Below are positions 48,601 to 59,600 of a stretch of DNA of 64,000 bases, in pieces. Within the stretch, counting starts at the first letter, position 1, and every line of letters begins with the position of its first letter. This DNA comes from Mytilus edulis (lineage: Eukaryota; Mollusca; Bivalvia; Mytilida; Mytilidae). The position numbers and the translations under genes were made by a program. The stretch spans positions 47,551,289 to 47,615,288 of the forward strand of contig NC_092346.1 in NCBI RefSeq assembly GCF_963676685.1, read 5' to 3'. The notes under the pieces were generated by a model. It was not told where the DNA came from. It did not search any database and saw only the letters and a program-made list of their open reading frames with translations.

Positions 48601-51600
48601 TTCTTTTACTAATTATGAAGAGTACTTAAATCCAAAACATGATTTCTTTCGTTTACACCATAAAGGTTCACCTACTGATAGAATCATTTTTCAACTCAAT
48701 CCTGATCAAATAGCTGACCCGGAAGTTAGCAGAAATTTGTTGCCGCACACTTGCGAAGCCTACGTTGGTTACCCTGCAGGAGACATAAGCATTGAGATTT
48801 TGAAGTCAGGAGAGCAAGAGTTCAGAAAACTAGATGTTATCATTGAGAGCACAGTGGACAACAGGACGTCATGCGAAATACATAGAAAAATAGTATTTAG
48901 AATAGTATTTACATCTGATATGGAGAAGGCTATCATCAGATGTTCAGTAATTAATAAACACTTCCCAGATTCTCCAGCCTTTTATTCAAAAAATGAAACA
49001 GTTCGTCTAATACCAGGTAAATATCACTTGTTTATTGTTGTGAATATGGACTTCAGTTGAACCTAATAAATCTTTATCCTTATTCTTACTAATAACTATT
49101 TTTATTTTACCGTTTATCAAAATAATATTGCGTTTTATGTAAATAAACTTATTGTTAAAGAGGCGGTAGCTGTCAAATTATGTTCACCGTTTTGACTCAA
49201 ATTCCCAACTTTTGGTTTATAGCATACTAAATATTATATACAAATTATGAAAAATCTAAAATAAGCAATTTACAATGCATTGGATTGAATATATTTATTA
49301 GCATTTAGTGTGAATTCTAGTCTAGATGAATTTTCGGCTTTCCCTTAAAACCATTTGCGAGTAAGGTCTTAAGAAAGATTGATATTCCGTCGGAGGGGGA
49401 CGATAAATGGCTGACCCGTGCAAGTGAAACCATATCTCTTGCACGTAAACGACACTCTTGTTGATTTCGAAAAAGTGAAGGCTTATGTCCCTACAATGCT
49501 GCATTTGAATCCACAAAGTGGAATGGGATTAATATAAGTTGAAATAACTTGTTTCCAAATCCACTTTTTATAGATATGTTAAAACTAAAAATAATCTAAT
49601 GACATGAAAAGCTGCATAAAAACATATGAAAATTAAAATAAAAAAAATAATGCATATTGGTTTTTTTATAACTAAATGGCTAGTTTTAATTATAGAACTC
49701 GTAAACTAATTATTTTATTATTTTCTGAAGACAACTCTTTAACTTTTCAAAATTTAGAAGAAGTGTACATTTTTGAGATTGGTAGATGTAGGCCAATAAT
49801 TCGCCGGCATATTTGCCGTATGTATTTACTAGTGAATTTTCACGTTAAACTCCGAAAATAACAATAAGCAAGTTTGGAGGGGTAAACCAGATTAGTAGAG
49901 ATATTCAACAAGCGTAAACATCGCTCCGTCATTCAAAAAATGTATATATCTCATTATCGCTATTTTACGAAATTTTTCTTTCATCTTACTGAGTGATAAT
50001 TTCTTTTCTCAGCGGACTCTAGTGATATGGGAAAAAAATCGCTAGAAACTAAGGGGGCACATGGCGTTGTGAATGAGATTTCATAGAAATTGACAACGTC
50101 GTCATAGGTACAATTTGCGATTATCATTGGTCATCTTAACTCGATTGCTTTTCTTACTTTTGCCGTACCGACTAAAGCGAGAGAATCAATCTCGTTGTGA
50201 TGATCAACGATAATCTATAATTATACATGTTGAAAAGATGATTAAGTTTATGATATATGCATGCATTGGTTCAAGAATTATCCGTATTTTTCACAATGCA
50301 AACACGCCAAAATAAAATATCATCAGATTAACGCCATCGGTATTTGGTATGCTATTTGTTTAATCTTATTATGAAGCGATACAAACTACTGTGAATGCAT
50401 ATAAATAAAAGAAACAGAACAATACCGAATACGTTTTTGCAGGTGTGATTAAATGCCCGACTCTTAAACAGTTTGAATTGTCGTTCTTTGAATAGATTAC
50501 GTCCAATAATTCATCACGCAATGTAAGTGAAGAATTCACTATTTGATCAACTCATATCAAAAAGCTGTGTATGTATATTTACAGCAGTAAAATCATTTCA
50601 GGTGATTCGTGTAAAGATAACACTGTATCCCAAAGCAACCGTGTACATCCTACAAACTGTAAATATTATATTGAATGCCAGAACAAAGAACCCTATGGTC
50701 GTGCATGTCAGTACGGCTATTGTTTTGGAATATACACAGTAGAAACATGCACTCCTTGCAATGATGTTACATGTCCAGCAACAAGTAAGAAAGTGTTCGC
50801 ATAAGGAAAACATATTTAAAATGTGGTAATGAATAAAAACACTATGCATTATTTTAGAAAATTTCAACTGAGTTTTAATTATCATTTGAAAGCGCAGATA
50901 TATGTTGGACGTTCTTTTCAATGTTATATCAATTATTTCCGAAATGCAAAAAAAAATCCAATGAAGAACAAATTACATTCAAATATCCAGAAGTTAAAAG
51001 ACAATAGACATAGCAATATTTTTTAAGATTCAGACTTAAAATGTGGAAGGTTTTCAAATTTCAATTAAAGATAGATGTAAAAACAAATATCTAAATTAAA
51101 TGTGTACAATGTCAATTTCAACTTTTTCCTTTTTTAATATACTTTATATTTATTTCGTTTTGAGCATCACTGAAGAGACAAAAATTGTAGAAGTTCGCAT
51201 TAACTGCAGTATCAAAAATACCTTTCATTGTATTAGCTATATAAAATAGTAGAAGTCGTATAATAAGATACTTATCCCATATGCAGAGACGACATGATGT
51301 TGATAAGATAGACTATAGGTCATTGTTTGTCCTTGAACAATTGACAAAACATTGCCACATAAGATACCGATAAAAAGGCCACACAAAATTAAATTTAAAT
51401 GAAAACGCGAACGAGTTATTTTAAGCCAGATTACATTAAACAAATATGGCATATATTAACCAATGAAATAAAGTCCCCTGACTTGAAACCGGCCCAAATA
51501 ATTTTATGCTGTAAAACGTGTTAGCAAGTGCTAAACCTTTGAAAGTTATTAAACAGCACAACATATGTACAAAGTTTATAAAAATCAGTTTAAAATGGCT

Positions 51601-54600
51601 TGAAAAATTTAATCGGCTCTTAAAACACGAAAAACAACAAAAGACACAAAATACCAACAAAAGATTCAGCAGTTACTGAAAGCTAGTTTTGTGTTTTGTA
51701 AATTGATATTTTAATCTTTAGCTTGTTAATAACAAATCTTGTTGATATCATGCATTTTCTAATTTTCATTGGTGATATATGGAAATGGAAAGAAATAGTG
51801 AATTTACTCCAATTCATAGATTTTATTTTATGCCCTTCAGAACCAGTAAGACGCAAAAATATCAAGTAACTGCTGTATGCCACAGAATAGGACATAAATG
51901 TATTTGAATAAACGATGTTTAATTTGTGATCTTCACCATATCATGACAAAAAAATATTAATGTATTATTATAGAAAATTTTATTTCCCTTCAAAGGTAGC
52001 TCCTGCACAAATACGACTGTTGTTCAGAAGGTAATATAATAAAATTTAAAAGATATAGAACTTATTTGAAAGAAAGATGACCATATATCAAAAGAAAACA
52101 CTTTTTAAACTTGTATCAATAGCAAATAGTTTTAAATCAAACCAAACAAAAGCATCTAAGCAGATGTTAACGAAACATAGGTTTGATATACTGAAGCAAA
52201 TTGACCAGTTTCGAAACAATTAATATGTAAATTCTATATAAAGTATACTACATTAACAAAAAAACATCTTTCAATTCCTTAACACATATTTAATTCTTTT
52301 ATCAGAGATAATCAATAAGCATCTCATTCTGTAATTTTAAAAAGAAAGGCAGACAGTAGTTTCGATACATGCTACAGTTGTTCACATGCAGAAACAAGCT
52401 CACAATAAGCAATTTTAATTCACTATGTTAAGGAGTATGGACGACTTCCCTTGACTTGATTTTATAACACTCACAATATCAAAATCATTGTCAATTCTTA
52501 CTTGAAAATGAGTATAAGAACGTGTTTACTAAGGCAACAGTTATCAAATCTCAGAAGACGATTAAAAAAATCATGATAAACACTGAAGAAACGGCATGAA
52601 CTCAAAAAGGAGAAAACCCGGGTGCGCATACAAGGTCAGCGTCCGCAGCTATATATACTACATCATCCGCAGCTATATATACTACATCATCCGCAATTCG
52701 AATCTACACTAAGTCAAAATGTCAAAAACGGTAAAATTATAGAACAGACGACTTTACTGTTGTATATATAAAAACATCAATGTATAGCTTAGGTTGAACA
52801 ATGTTGAACTCCAATGTTATGTATAAACAATATTAAGATAAATACTACTTGTATCTATGATGAGATTATTTGAAACCTGTTCATACATTAATTAACAAAA
52901 ACTGATCTGTTGATTATTTTCATTTATTCAATATGTGGTTCATTTGATATCAGTTTGCCATTGGTTAAAATTCGATATGACCTCAAATTGTCTAGCTTTT
53001 TTTCTGAAATTTTTATTCAGAAGTTATGAAAAAGACGATCCTGCCTGATGACGTCACAATGATGAGATCATTCGAAAAGAATGATTTCGTCTCAAATCCA
53101 TTAGAGAAACAGATTTCACCAAAAAATCTGGTGCAATACGTTCAATATCCAGTATCAACACATAAATTTAAATATGTAAAATGCTTGGCCAACCTCGCGG
53201 TTTAAATGTGAAAATTTAAATCTCCAGTAGATAAATGTCGCATCACACTTGGTACAGTGGTATAACCTTTATGTAACAGTAATGGAGAAAGACTATTTTG
53301 AAAACTGTTTAGTTCAAAGTAATATTGTAATGTTCTTGAAATTATTTTTATTCCTTTTACAGCAGAACAAAGTCAATATGACAATACATTCTGATCAGGT
53401 TGCTGGGCTGACTTCCACAAGAGCTTCAAATCTACATAGTTGCTCTGGTTTAATTGGCAATCTAACGGGTGACATACAAGTTCAAATACAGTTGGCAGGG
53501 AATAATAATTACCAAACAATCATTCCTAGCTATACAACCAAAGTAGATACAACAGAAAACTGCGAATTAAAAAGAGTTCTCAAGTTTTGGATTGGATTCA
53601 CTGTGGATATGTACAATGCAACCATTAGATGTAGAGTAAAAAACGGCTTTCATCCGGATGTTTCGCCGATCTACTCTAACAGTGTAACTCTTTACCTGGT
53701 TTCCAGTAAGTAGATGTTCATAAATAATAATTTGTATATTGCATCAAAATTAAAATAAAACAAGCAAAGACGGCCGTTTCGTTTAAACCGATAAGGCCTT
53801 TCCGAAACTTTTGAATGAATAAAAGCAAAACAAGCGTTGCTACTTTTACGGGGGGCATTGTGGTCGATGGATTTTTTTTATCAACATTCTTGCCCTGACT
53901 AACGAAAAACACCATGCCTAAGACAAAATGAAAATAAATAATCTGCCCCAATTACTGGAGAACATATTCCCATACCATCCCGTCTCATTGATATGCTCCC
54001 AACAAAGTAGAACAGAAACTACAGAATTATATTCTTTCAATATACCCGAGAGAACACGTTTGTCTGCGTAGCGGTTTGTTATATGCGGGTTTTAGAATTT
54101 AGAATAAATAATGATAATAATAAAATATCTCATTAAGCGAAAGAAAATCGTTTAACAAGAACATGTTTATCTTTTCTGCCATCAAAACTAATTATACTAA
54201 ATAGAAATGTACAAACAAATAAAACACGTAAATTACAGTTAACAAAATAAAGCAGCTTCAATTGAATAAGCACACATGCATTAAATGAAAGAAATACATA
54301 TAAATAATACTTAGGATTCAGTTATCGTCATTCTGTAAAGTTAAACAATCATTGAACTATGTGAGATTGATTTTACTTTTCAGATTTGTTTCATCATTAA
54401 TAAAAGAGGGACGAAAGATACCAGAGGGACAGTCAAACTCATAAATATAAAATAAAATGACAACGCCATGGCTAAAAATTAAAAAGACAAACAGACAAAC
54501 AATAATACACATGACACAATATAGAAATCTAAAGAATAAACAACACGAACCCTACCAAAAACTAGGGGTGATCTCGGGTGCTCCGGAAGGGTAAGCAGAT

Positions 54601-55073
54601 CCTGATCCACTTGTGGCACTCGTCGTGTTGCTTATGTGATAACAAATCCGGTAAATGGTCTTATTCGGTAGGTCACATTTATGAAAGGGAAGGGGATTGC
54701 AGTTACGACGTAAGGAACATATCCGATATCATTTGTGAAACGGTTATGTCATAACGGTCAACCAACTCGTGATAAATGTACATATGTATCTTGTACTAGT
54801 TATTCTTGCAAGTTGTAGAACTTTGTCTACTTACAGTTAATATATATTTTCCTCATGTTCTTATGATATTGTTAAACTTTCATTTCAGGTGACTTTTGTA
54901 ACCAGAATTTTAACAGCACCATAACCAACAAATATCATCATCCAACAACCTGTCATAGATTTATTTCTTGTGTAGGGAATGCACCTTACGTCCATACATG
55001 CTCGAGTGGTCTTTGCTTTAGTTTAAAAGAGGATCGTTGTGAATATTGCAATCTGGTAAAAACATGTCCGTAA
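39270..55073 (+). CDS. Gene C: Ig-like/chitin-binding type II membrane protein, complete
   Basis: Join of 39270-39611, 42017-42191, 43899-44066, 44451-44495, 48666-49016, 50602-50784, 51996-52030, 53366-53705, 54889-55073: 1824 nt, 607 residues, all GT/AG and in frame. Layout as in gene B: tail with Tyr43, Tyr60 and Tyr89; SPCSPCR then helix about 144-166; Thr/Ser stalk; Ig-like 1 starting at Cys244; ChtBD2-1; Cys linker; Ig-like 2; ChtBD2-2 ending three residues after the Cys-rich core. Exons 4 to 8 have exactly the gene B lengths. Intron 4 is 4.2 kb, against 1.5 kb in B, because of LTR and RT insertions. AATAAA lies 159 bp after the stop. The extracellular half is closest to gene A. Probable role: surface chitin or glycan receptor with a signalling or endocytic tail; this is inference. 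Confidence 0.85.
40140..40440. repeat. Degenerate short-period repeat
   Basis: Loose repetition of ggttggaaccccctttatcc / ggttggacctctt / gatggaactaccct / ttgttggactccctttt over about 250 bp. Non-coding; intron 1 of gene C. Confidence 0.4.
40876..41750. mobile_element. 875-bp nested inverted-repeat element
   Basis: Outer ends ttatcaaaggtaccagg and its complement ctggtacctttgataa enclose cgtttcgtct / agacgaagcgcgcg blocks next to the termini. A second inverted pair lies inside (catgtcaacaccgaagtg near 41298 and cacttcggagttgacatg near 41497), and an inverted R1 piece sits at 40985-41130. No transposase. Intron 1 of gene C. Confidence 0.7.
42017..42191 (+). CDS. Gene C exon 2: juxtamembrane and transmembrane helix
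   Basis: Acceptor aattgtag, donor gtttgttt (weak but in the same phase and position as B). Encodes a polar lead, SPCSPCR, a hydrophobic helix MIILAAIIIILLIGLGCAAY, then FLWLRN. Conserved LRN follows the helix in both genes. Confidence 0.82.
43899..44066 (+). CDS. Gene C exon 3: Ser/Thr-rich stalk
   Basis: Acceptor tatttcag, donor gtacgttt, 168 nt, phase 1-1. Thr/Ser-rich with sequon NNT; three codons shorter than B. An ATG upstream in the same frame (43805) lies in intron. Confidence 0.8.
44451..44495 (+). CDS. Gene C exon 4: 45-nt stalk micro-exon
   Basis: Acceptor ccattcag, donor gtaagtac; ESSPSEAPSSTTEIY, then a Cys split over the intron, exactly as in gene B. Confidence 0.8.
45400..46680 (+). 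mobile_element. Probable LTR with primer-binding site (Gypsy-like), truncated
   Basis: A small hairpin (ccccgatagcttcatcgggg) runs into a TATA box (tataaaagg, 45439), a typical LTR promoter. AATAAA is at 45733. The stretch ends tacctgtaaacaca, followed by gg and tggtggcagc (46647), which would serve as a tRNA primer-binding site. About 30 bp later the sequence becomes an unrelated RT fragment, so no internal coding part remains. The 5' edge is uncertain and may lie as far left as a tgtaac at 44835. It inserts in intron 4 of gene C. Confidence 0.45.
46740..47155 (+). pseudogene. Penelope-like RT C-terminus and 3' tail, copy 2
   Basis: Translates as LLLKRKPLNQEF, stop, then MKLKSSLRQFYGRNHEMVDR followed by YGITVSQI. 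The family tail follows (agcaacacgatgggtgcc, gttcgtgttgctcag, gccatagcgttgttag). 5'-truncated, next to the LTR remnant. Confidence 0.7.
47650..48165 (+). pseudogene. Penelope-like RT C-terminus and 3' tail, copy 3
   Basis: Open for 64 codons (47651-47845): LLLTRKLLNQEFQMVKLKLS then GRHHESVDRYGITVSQMISD. The tail follows: acgacgggtgccg, ccttccggagcacctgagat, ggttcgtgttg, ccatggcgttgtcagttt. It is the least decayed C-terminus of the family here and lies 0.5 kb upstream of Ig-like exon 5. Confidence 0.75.
48666..49016 (+). CDS. Gene C exon 5: Ig-like domain 1
   Basis: Acceptor cataaag, donor gtaaatat, 351 nt. LNPDQIADPEVSRNLLPHTC, GYPAGDISIEI, TSCEIHRKIVF and AIIRCSVIN. It keeps the Cys spacing of gene B. 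The first codon completes Cys244. A poly-T run (about 48575-48594) lies upstream in the intron. Confidence 0.85.
50602..50784 (+). CDS. Gene C exon 6: ChtBD2 domain 1
   Basis: Acceptor atttcag, donor gtaagaaa, 183 nt. Eight Cys with the family spacing; SNRVHPTNC and IYTVETC are shared with gene A rather than B. Confidence 0.87.
51996..52030 (+). CDS. Gene C exon 7: 35-nt linker micro-exon
   Basis: Acceptor ttcaaag, donor gtaatata; SSSCTNTTVVQK, with the conserved Cys and sequon NTT. Confidence 0.8.
52643..52690. repeat. 24-bp tandem repeat, two units
   Basis: ccgcagctatatatactaca plus tcat repeated exactly, followed by a partial ccgca. Intron 7 of gene C. Confidence 0.85.
53366..53705 (+). 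CDS. Gene C exon 8: Ig-like domain 2
   Basis: Tandem acceptor acagcag as in gene A (optional Gln from 53363), donor gtaagtag, 340 nt. HSDQVAGLTS, LHSCSGLIGNLTGDIQVQI, TENCELKRVLKFWIGF and YNATIRCRV. The first 20 or so nucleotides of the exon and the end of the intron are nearly identical to gene A. Confidence 0.85.
54405..54780 (-). pseudogene. Penelope-like RT C-terminus and 3' tail, inverted copy 4
   Basis: From 54405 (aaagagggacgaaagatacc) it is the complement of the family tail, and 54660-54780 is the complement of the GRHH-ELVDRY-type C-terminus, with tcataacggtcaaccaactc. It is inserted against the gene in intron 8 of gene C. Confidence 0.75.
54889..55073 (+). CDS. Gene C exon 9: ChtBD2 domain 2 and stop
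   Basis: Acceptor atttcag, stop TAA, 185 nt as in gene A. C-x17-C-x5-C-x9-C-x4-C-x7-C-x2-C-x5-C; TITNKYHHPTTCHR is identical to the gene A segment. Confidence 0.87.
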
Positions 55074-55231
55074 TACAACCGAAAGCTGAATCTTATTTGA
55101 TTATTCACGGATATGTTTACATAGACAAGCTTCAAAATATAATCGTGTTTCTTGTAGTTAATCCCACATTGTTTTCAAAAATTATATTGCACTAGAAATT
55201 TGAATATATCTATTTGTGTTACAATACATTC

Positions 55232-55237
55232 AATAAA
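55232..55237 (+). terminator. Polyadenylation signal, gene C
   Basis: AATAAA 159 bp after the stop codon, the first seen; gives a short 3' UTR. Confidence 0.55.
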
Positions 55238-56336
55238 AAGATGAACGATGGTGTTTTAGTGTTAATATACGAGTTTTATATACGAGTTTTAATGTATATA
55301 ATTGATGATAATATATATTAATTAAACCATACTTATGCTTAAAAATTACAAAAGGCTGATGTTCTGTCTTTATTTGTGAAAATGCCGGCTATTCATTTTA
55401 ATTTAATTTTACTTTCAAAACTGAGGATTTTATTTACACATTTTTTTAAGCCAATGTGTACAAATAGTAGAAATTTTCCTTAAATAACATGTCTTTAACA
55501 ATACCAAATATTAACATATGTTTTGGAGAGCCTGCAATGATACGGTTCCACACATAAAAATTTAAAAACATCTGTTCATGCTTTTATAGTTAACTGCTTA
55601 TTTTATCGAGTCAAAATTAAATCGACTTGATCAAATCAATGTATCACAAAATATCATTTGTTTTAATATTATGTCCCTGTCAATCATATACATTTTTATT
55701 TTAAAGAAAACTGGAAATGTCCAAATAGACTTAGAATAATTCAGCCATTGTATGCATGCCATATAAAAAAGGAAGATTTAGTATAATTTCGATACAAATG
55801 TCCAAAAAGGTTTTTTTTTAAATCAATTTAATGGTTGTAGCATAAAATGTAATAGTAAGAAGATTATACTTTTTCTTTTTATTGTGTAGGCTGTAAAAGC
55901 GTTGATCATGAACTTTATTCACACACAATGGTAAACGTTTTCACATCCTCATATTAAAACAAATTAGCATCCAACTCTTGAATTAAAGAAGCCCATTGCT
56001 CATTGACATATTTTATAATTACGAGCACATTTGTGACATTATCAGGAGACAATTTTGTTTTGCGAATTTGCACGACTTTTTCAATAAACTGAAAACGTTG
56101 CAGTACACCACGCAAGGAACGTACATCTTGTAAAAAAATGTAAACAACACATTGTAAATTTCATGCACACAAAGCTCTTTTCTGGATTTTTCTTCATCAG
56201 GAATGCTGAAGCCGAATCTATAAAACAAAGAATGTATAATTACCTTAAAGTACAATGTTAGAAAGTTTTGTTATAAATCATGTCAGCACAATATTATTTA
56301 CTACTGAGCTGATGATACCGTCTGGGACCGATATCC
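55238..56336. other. C-D intergenic DNA, proximal part
   Basis: AT-rich, no recognised gene or repeat. A minus-strand open frame at 56019-56255 has no recognisable domain. Confidence 0.5.
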
Positions 56337-57150
56337 ACCAGCAGAGGTATCGGTAGAGGTCGGTCATTTACAGACGTATCAACCGTATTGTATACGTTGA
56401 CGTATCCGCATCTGCAGATATATCAAAAAATATTATGTGATCCCGAGCTTATTAATAAGACCGTACTTCATTAAAAAAAAAAAAAAAACTAATTGGAATC
56501 TCTTCGAAACAATCAATAAAATTGAGAATGAAATATTTGTGATAGTGGTGTTTTGTAAAAAAAAAATAAGGGGTTCTATCAACTACTTTTACATGCCCTT
56601 AGAAAGGAGCCAATGTTAGGCAAGTACACGAATATCGTACACAATCCTTTAATAATCTATTTAAAAAAAAATCAAGATCTTATATAAATAAACACCCCAA
56701 AAAAATCAAATGTACTACTTAAATACATGTAAGATACTTTGAATATTGTTCATTTGCGATTTTATCATAAAAGGTAATAGAAAGTACAGAGTATCACTCT
56801 ATTTGTCAATGAACAATTAACAATTTCAATTTTGTCAATGCTACGTGAGCACAAGTTCATACACAAACAAACGATTTTACCGTATTCACTCCTATCATGC
56901 CTGTAAACTGTTCCAACTATATATCCGGAATTCCTTTAAAAGTAGGGTTACATATTCCACAAAAACTCGATATTTCCTTTTTGTTTTGTAAATTTCTGCA
57001 TTAGAAATTAACCAGTCGCCCATTTGCATTATTGAAAGTACAGAAAATTAAAGCTCGGGATTATATACTGTTTTTTGGTATATCTGCAGATGCGGATACG
57101 TCAACGTATATGATACGGTTGATACGTCTTTAAATGACCGACCTCTGGTA
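56337..57150. mobile_element. 0.8-kb element with about 95-bp terminal inverted repeats
   Basis: gaggtcggtcatttacagac, gtatcaaccgtattgtatac, gttgacgtatccgcatctgc and gatcccgagc (56364-56451) are complemented at 57055-57150 by gctcgggattatatac, atctgcagatgcggatacgt, caacgtatatgatacggttg and aatgaccgacctctgg. The interior has no transposase-like frame; a non-autonomous DNA transposon is likely. Confidence 0.75.
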
Positions 57151-57439
57151 AAAGTATTTGGAGAAAAGTTAACGACAAATTTATTTAATTTTTATGCCAA
57201 ATCAAAGTCCTTTCTCATACACTTATTTATACATATTTTAGTTGCTAAGTTAAATCAAAATGGATGCTGGATGTGTTCTAATTGATTATTTAGTCTTAAA
57301 TTGAGGTTTTATTTTATTAGTTGTTTATGACTTTTAACTAGCTGTGAGTAACTGCGAGTACTCTTAGATCTGTACTTAGTGTCTCTTTGTTTGTTGTGAT
57401 TTACAAGTACCTGTCCACGTTCACTATATGTTTTGTACA

Positions 57440-57655
57440 TAGATATAGGAAGATGTGGTGTGAGTGCCAATGAGACAACTCTCCATCCAAATAACAATTT
57501 TAAAAAAGTAAACCATTATAGGTCAGTGTACGGCCTTCAACACGGAACCTTGGCTCACACCGAACAACAAGCTATAAAGGGCCCCAAAAAAACTAGTGTA
57601 AAACAATTCAAACAGGAAAACCAACGGTCTAATCTATATAAAAAAACGAGAAACG
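57440..57655 (-). repeat. Dispersed repeat R1, best-preserved copy
   Basis: ataggaagatgtggtgtgag, tgccaatgagacaactctcc, gtcagtgtacggccttcaac, ccttggctcacaccgaacaa and agctataaagggcccc. A plus-strand open frame over it is taken as incidental. Confidence 0.75.
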
Positions 57656-57975
57656 AGAAACACATATATATTACATAAACAAACTAAAGTACATCAGATT
57701 CCTGATTTAGGACAGGTGCAAACATTTGTAGCGGGATTAAACGTTTTAATGGCCCCAAACCTTCTCCCTTTTTCTGAAACAATAGCATAACATCACAACA
57801 TAGAAAAACACACGATAAAATATCAATTGGCAGACTTAACTCAATCAAAAAACGTAAATAAAACAAAATGATCGAATAAATTTGATCTGCGATAACTGAA
57901 TCCAAATGCACAGTTAATAAAATATTAGAGACAAACATTCAAGGCCAAAAAGCAAATAAACAAGTCCACACAAAG

Positions 57976-58072
57976 CCATGGCAAGCACAGGCACTTGTTT
58001 CTATCCATTATCAACGTATATTTACGAGTGGGTCTTCCAATGGATAGAAACAAGTGCCTGTGATGGCAAGAC
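57976..58072. repeat. Perfect-arm palindrome
   Basis: cacaggcacttgtttctatc plus ca at the left and its exact complement tggatagaaacaagtgcctg plus tg at the right, around a 30-bp loop. Confidence 0.8.
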
Positions 58073-58379
58073 ACCACTGAGAAATATTTAACCCTTCGAA
58101 AATATTGAACAATATTCACTTTAGAAAAAAAAACGGTTGTAAAAAAAATAATTTTAATCTTGAAGTTTATACAAATTTAGTAAGAATAAGTGAAAAATTG
58201 AAGAGATTCCAACTAAGCAAAGCTGGTATATAGACAAGATCCATATAAATATAAAATTACAAAAAAGCATTATAAACAGTATCAACAGGTCGAATTAACA
58301 AGAAAATACGATTTGAGAGTACTCGCAGTTACTGACAGCTAGTTAAAAGCCAAAACCAATTAATAATAAAAAATCATGC

Positions 58380-59335
58380 ATCAGAGACTAAAATCAACTA
58401 AAACACATCCCAGGGATTTAGTATTTTAACGTCATTAACAGTCAGAGAAGACATGACTTGTGCAATTCCAAAAATAAATGTATCGACAGGTAGTAGGATA
58501 GTGAGGAGCGACTTCTAAAGAGATAAAAATTAACGTGTCTGTGTCTCTATACATCTCGCCTCAAAATATAATAAAATTTAGTTATGTTTTAATTTGCTAA
58601 TGACAAAATCGATATTAGTGCCAATGTAAACTATATTCAGAGATCTAATTACAATATTGGTACGATAACCCTTACTTATAAGTTTGTTTAAAGGTTCGAT
58701 GAGTTTACAAGGATCACATAGTGATTTCCTCGCTTTAAGTACAATATTACCATAAAATTTAGGATGTGAAATACCATTTTTAATACGTTTTCTACAGGTA
58801 TAGCCAAATTTACTAATCAAATCTTTGTATCTATGAAAGAATTTAGTAAAAGTTTTAAGTAATTTATGGTATCGAAATCCCTTGACACAACAATTTCCCG
58901 ATGATGCATTGATTACGTTCGTTAAAATCTATCACATCAGAACACACACGGGCTAACCGAACGAGTTGGGATATATAAACACCGTATGATGTAGCCAAAG
59001 GCACATCGCCGTCTAAAAAAGGAAAATTAACAATAGGAAATGAAAAATCGTCTCTTTTGTCGTAAACTTTAGTGTGAAGTTTCCCGTTTGAAATTGAAAT
59101 GTCTAAATCTAGAAAAGGACAACTGCTTGGGTAAATTTCTAAAGTATATTTAGAGAACTCTGGATTATTCAACGAAAAAATATCTTCAAGATAACGGTAG
59201 GTATTTTTGAATGTATCAACCAAATATAACAATGATGGGTCTTCACTGAGTTTGGTCACAAACTGAGATTCATAGCAATATGGAAATAAATCTGCTATTA
59301 AAGAGGCACAGAAGGTGCCCATATGAATACCTTCT
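58380..59335 (-). pseudogene. Second retroelement RT (Penelope-like), minus strand, decayed
   Basis: From 59322 down: MGTFCASLIADLFPYCYESQ, then the active-site region RYLEDIF (where YxDD is expected, Glu replaces the first Asp), CPFLDLDISISNGKLHTKVY, DKRDDFSFPIVNFPFLDGD and YGVYISQLVRLARVC. After a frameshift near 58850 the frame continues FFHRYKDLISKFGYTCRKR, SHPKFYGNIVLKARKS and SLNIVYIGTNIDFVISKL to 58578. 58395-58577 is its 3' region, also found at 14860-15128. It differs from the 11.3-kb RT in residues and C-terminus, so it is a separate lineage. The changed active site and frameshift indicate a dead copy. Confidence 0.75.
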
Positions 59336-59399
59336 ACTATACTATGTATGCATCAGAAGATTAAATACGTTTTTAACTGATTTTTATATTTTTTCTGAT

Positions 59400-59600
59400 G
59401 TACTCTTACACCAGTGTCCCAAGAAAGGGGTTGAAGCCTGAAAACTATTTCAACCCCGCCAACATATGTATGGGGTTGTCGTTTGTTGCTGTGTTACATA
59501 TTTTGTTTTCGTTCATTCTTTTCGTTATATTGATAAGGCCGTTGTTTTTCTCGTTTGAATCGTTTTACATTAGTTATTTCGGAGCTTTTTATAACTGACG
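59400..59600 (+). repeat. Dispersed repeat R1, outer part
   Basis: ccgccaacatatgtatgggg, gttgtcgtttgttgctgtgt, ataaggccgttgtttttctc and ttttataactgac resemble the outer part of the R1 family that precedes the segment at 4433-4565. The 66-codon frame over it looks incidental. Confidence 0.5.

Larger units (their letters stand above)
57329..58351. mobile_element. 1-kb composite bounded by 35-bp inverted repeats
   Basis: gacttttaactagctgtgag, taactgcgagtactc (57329-57363) is complemented by gagtactcgcagttactgac, agctagttaaaagcc (58317-58351). It contains an R1 copy (57440-57650) and a small palindrome (57976-58072). Confidence 0.65.

Noticed and set aside
59398..59598. 66-codon hydrophobic frame as a small membrane protein
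   Set aside because: It matches the outer part of a dispersed repeat family and is not conserved as protein.
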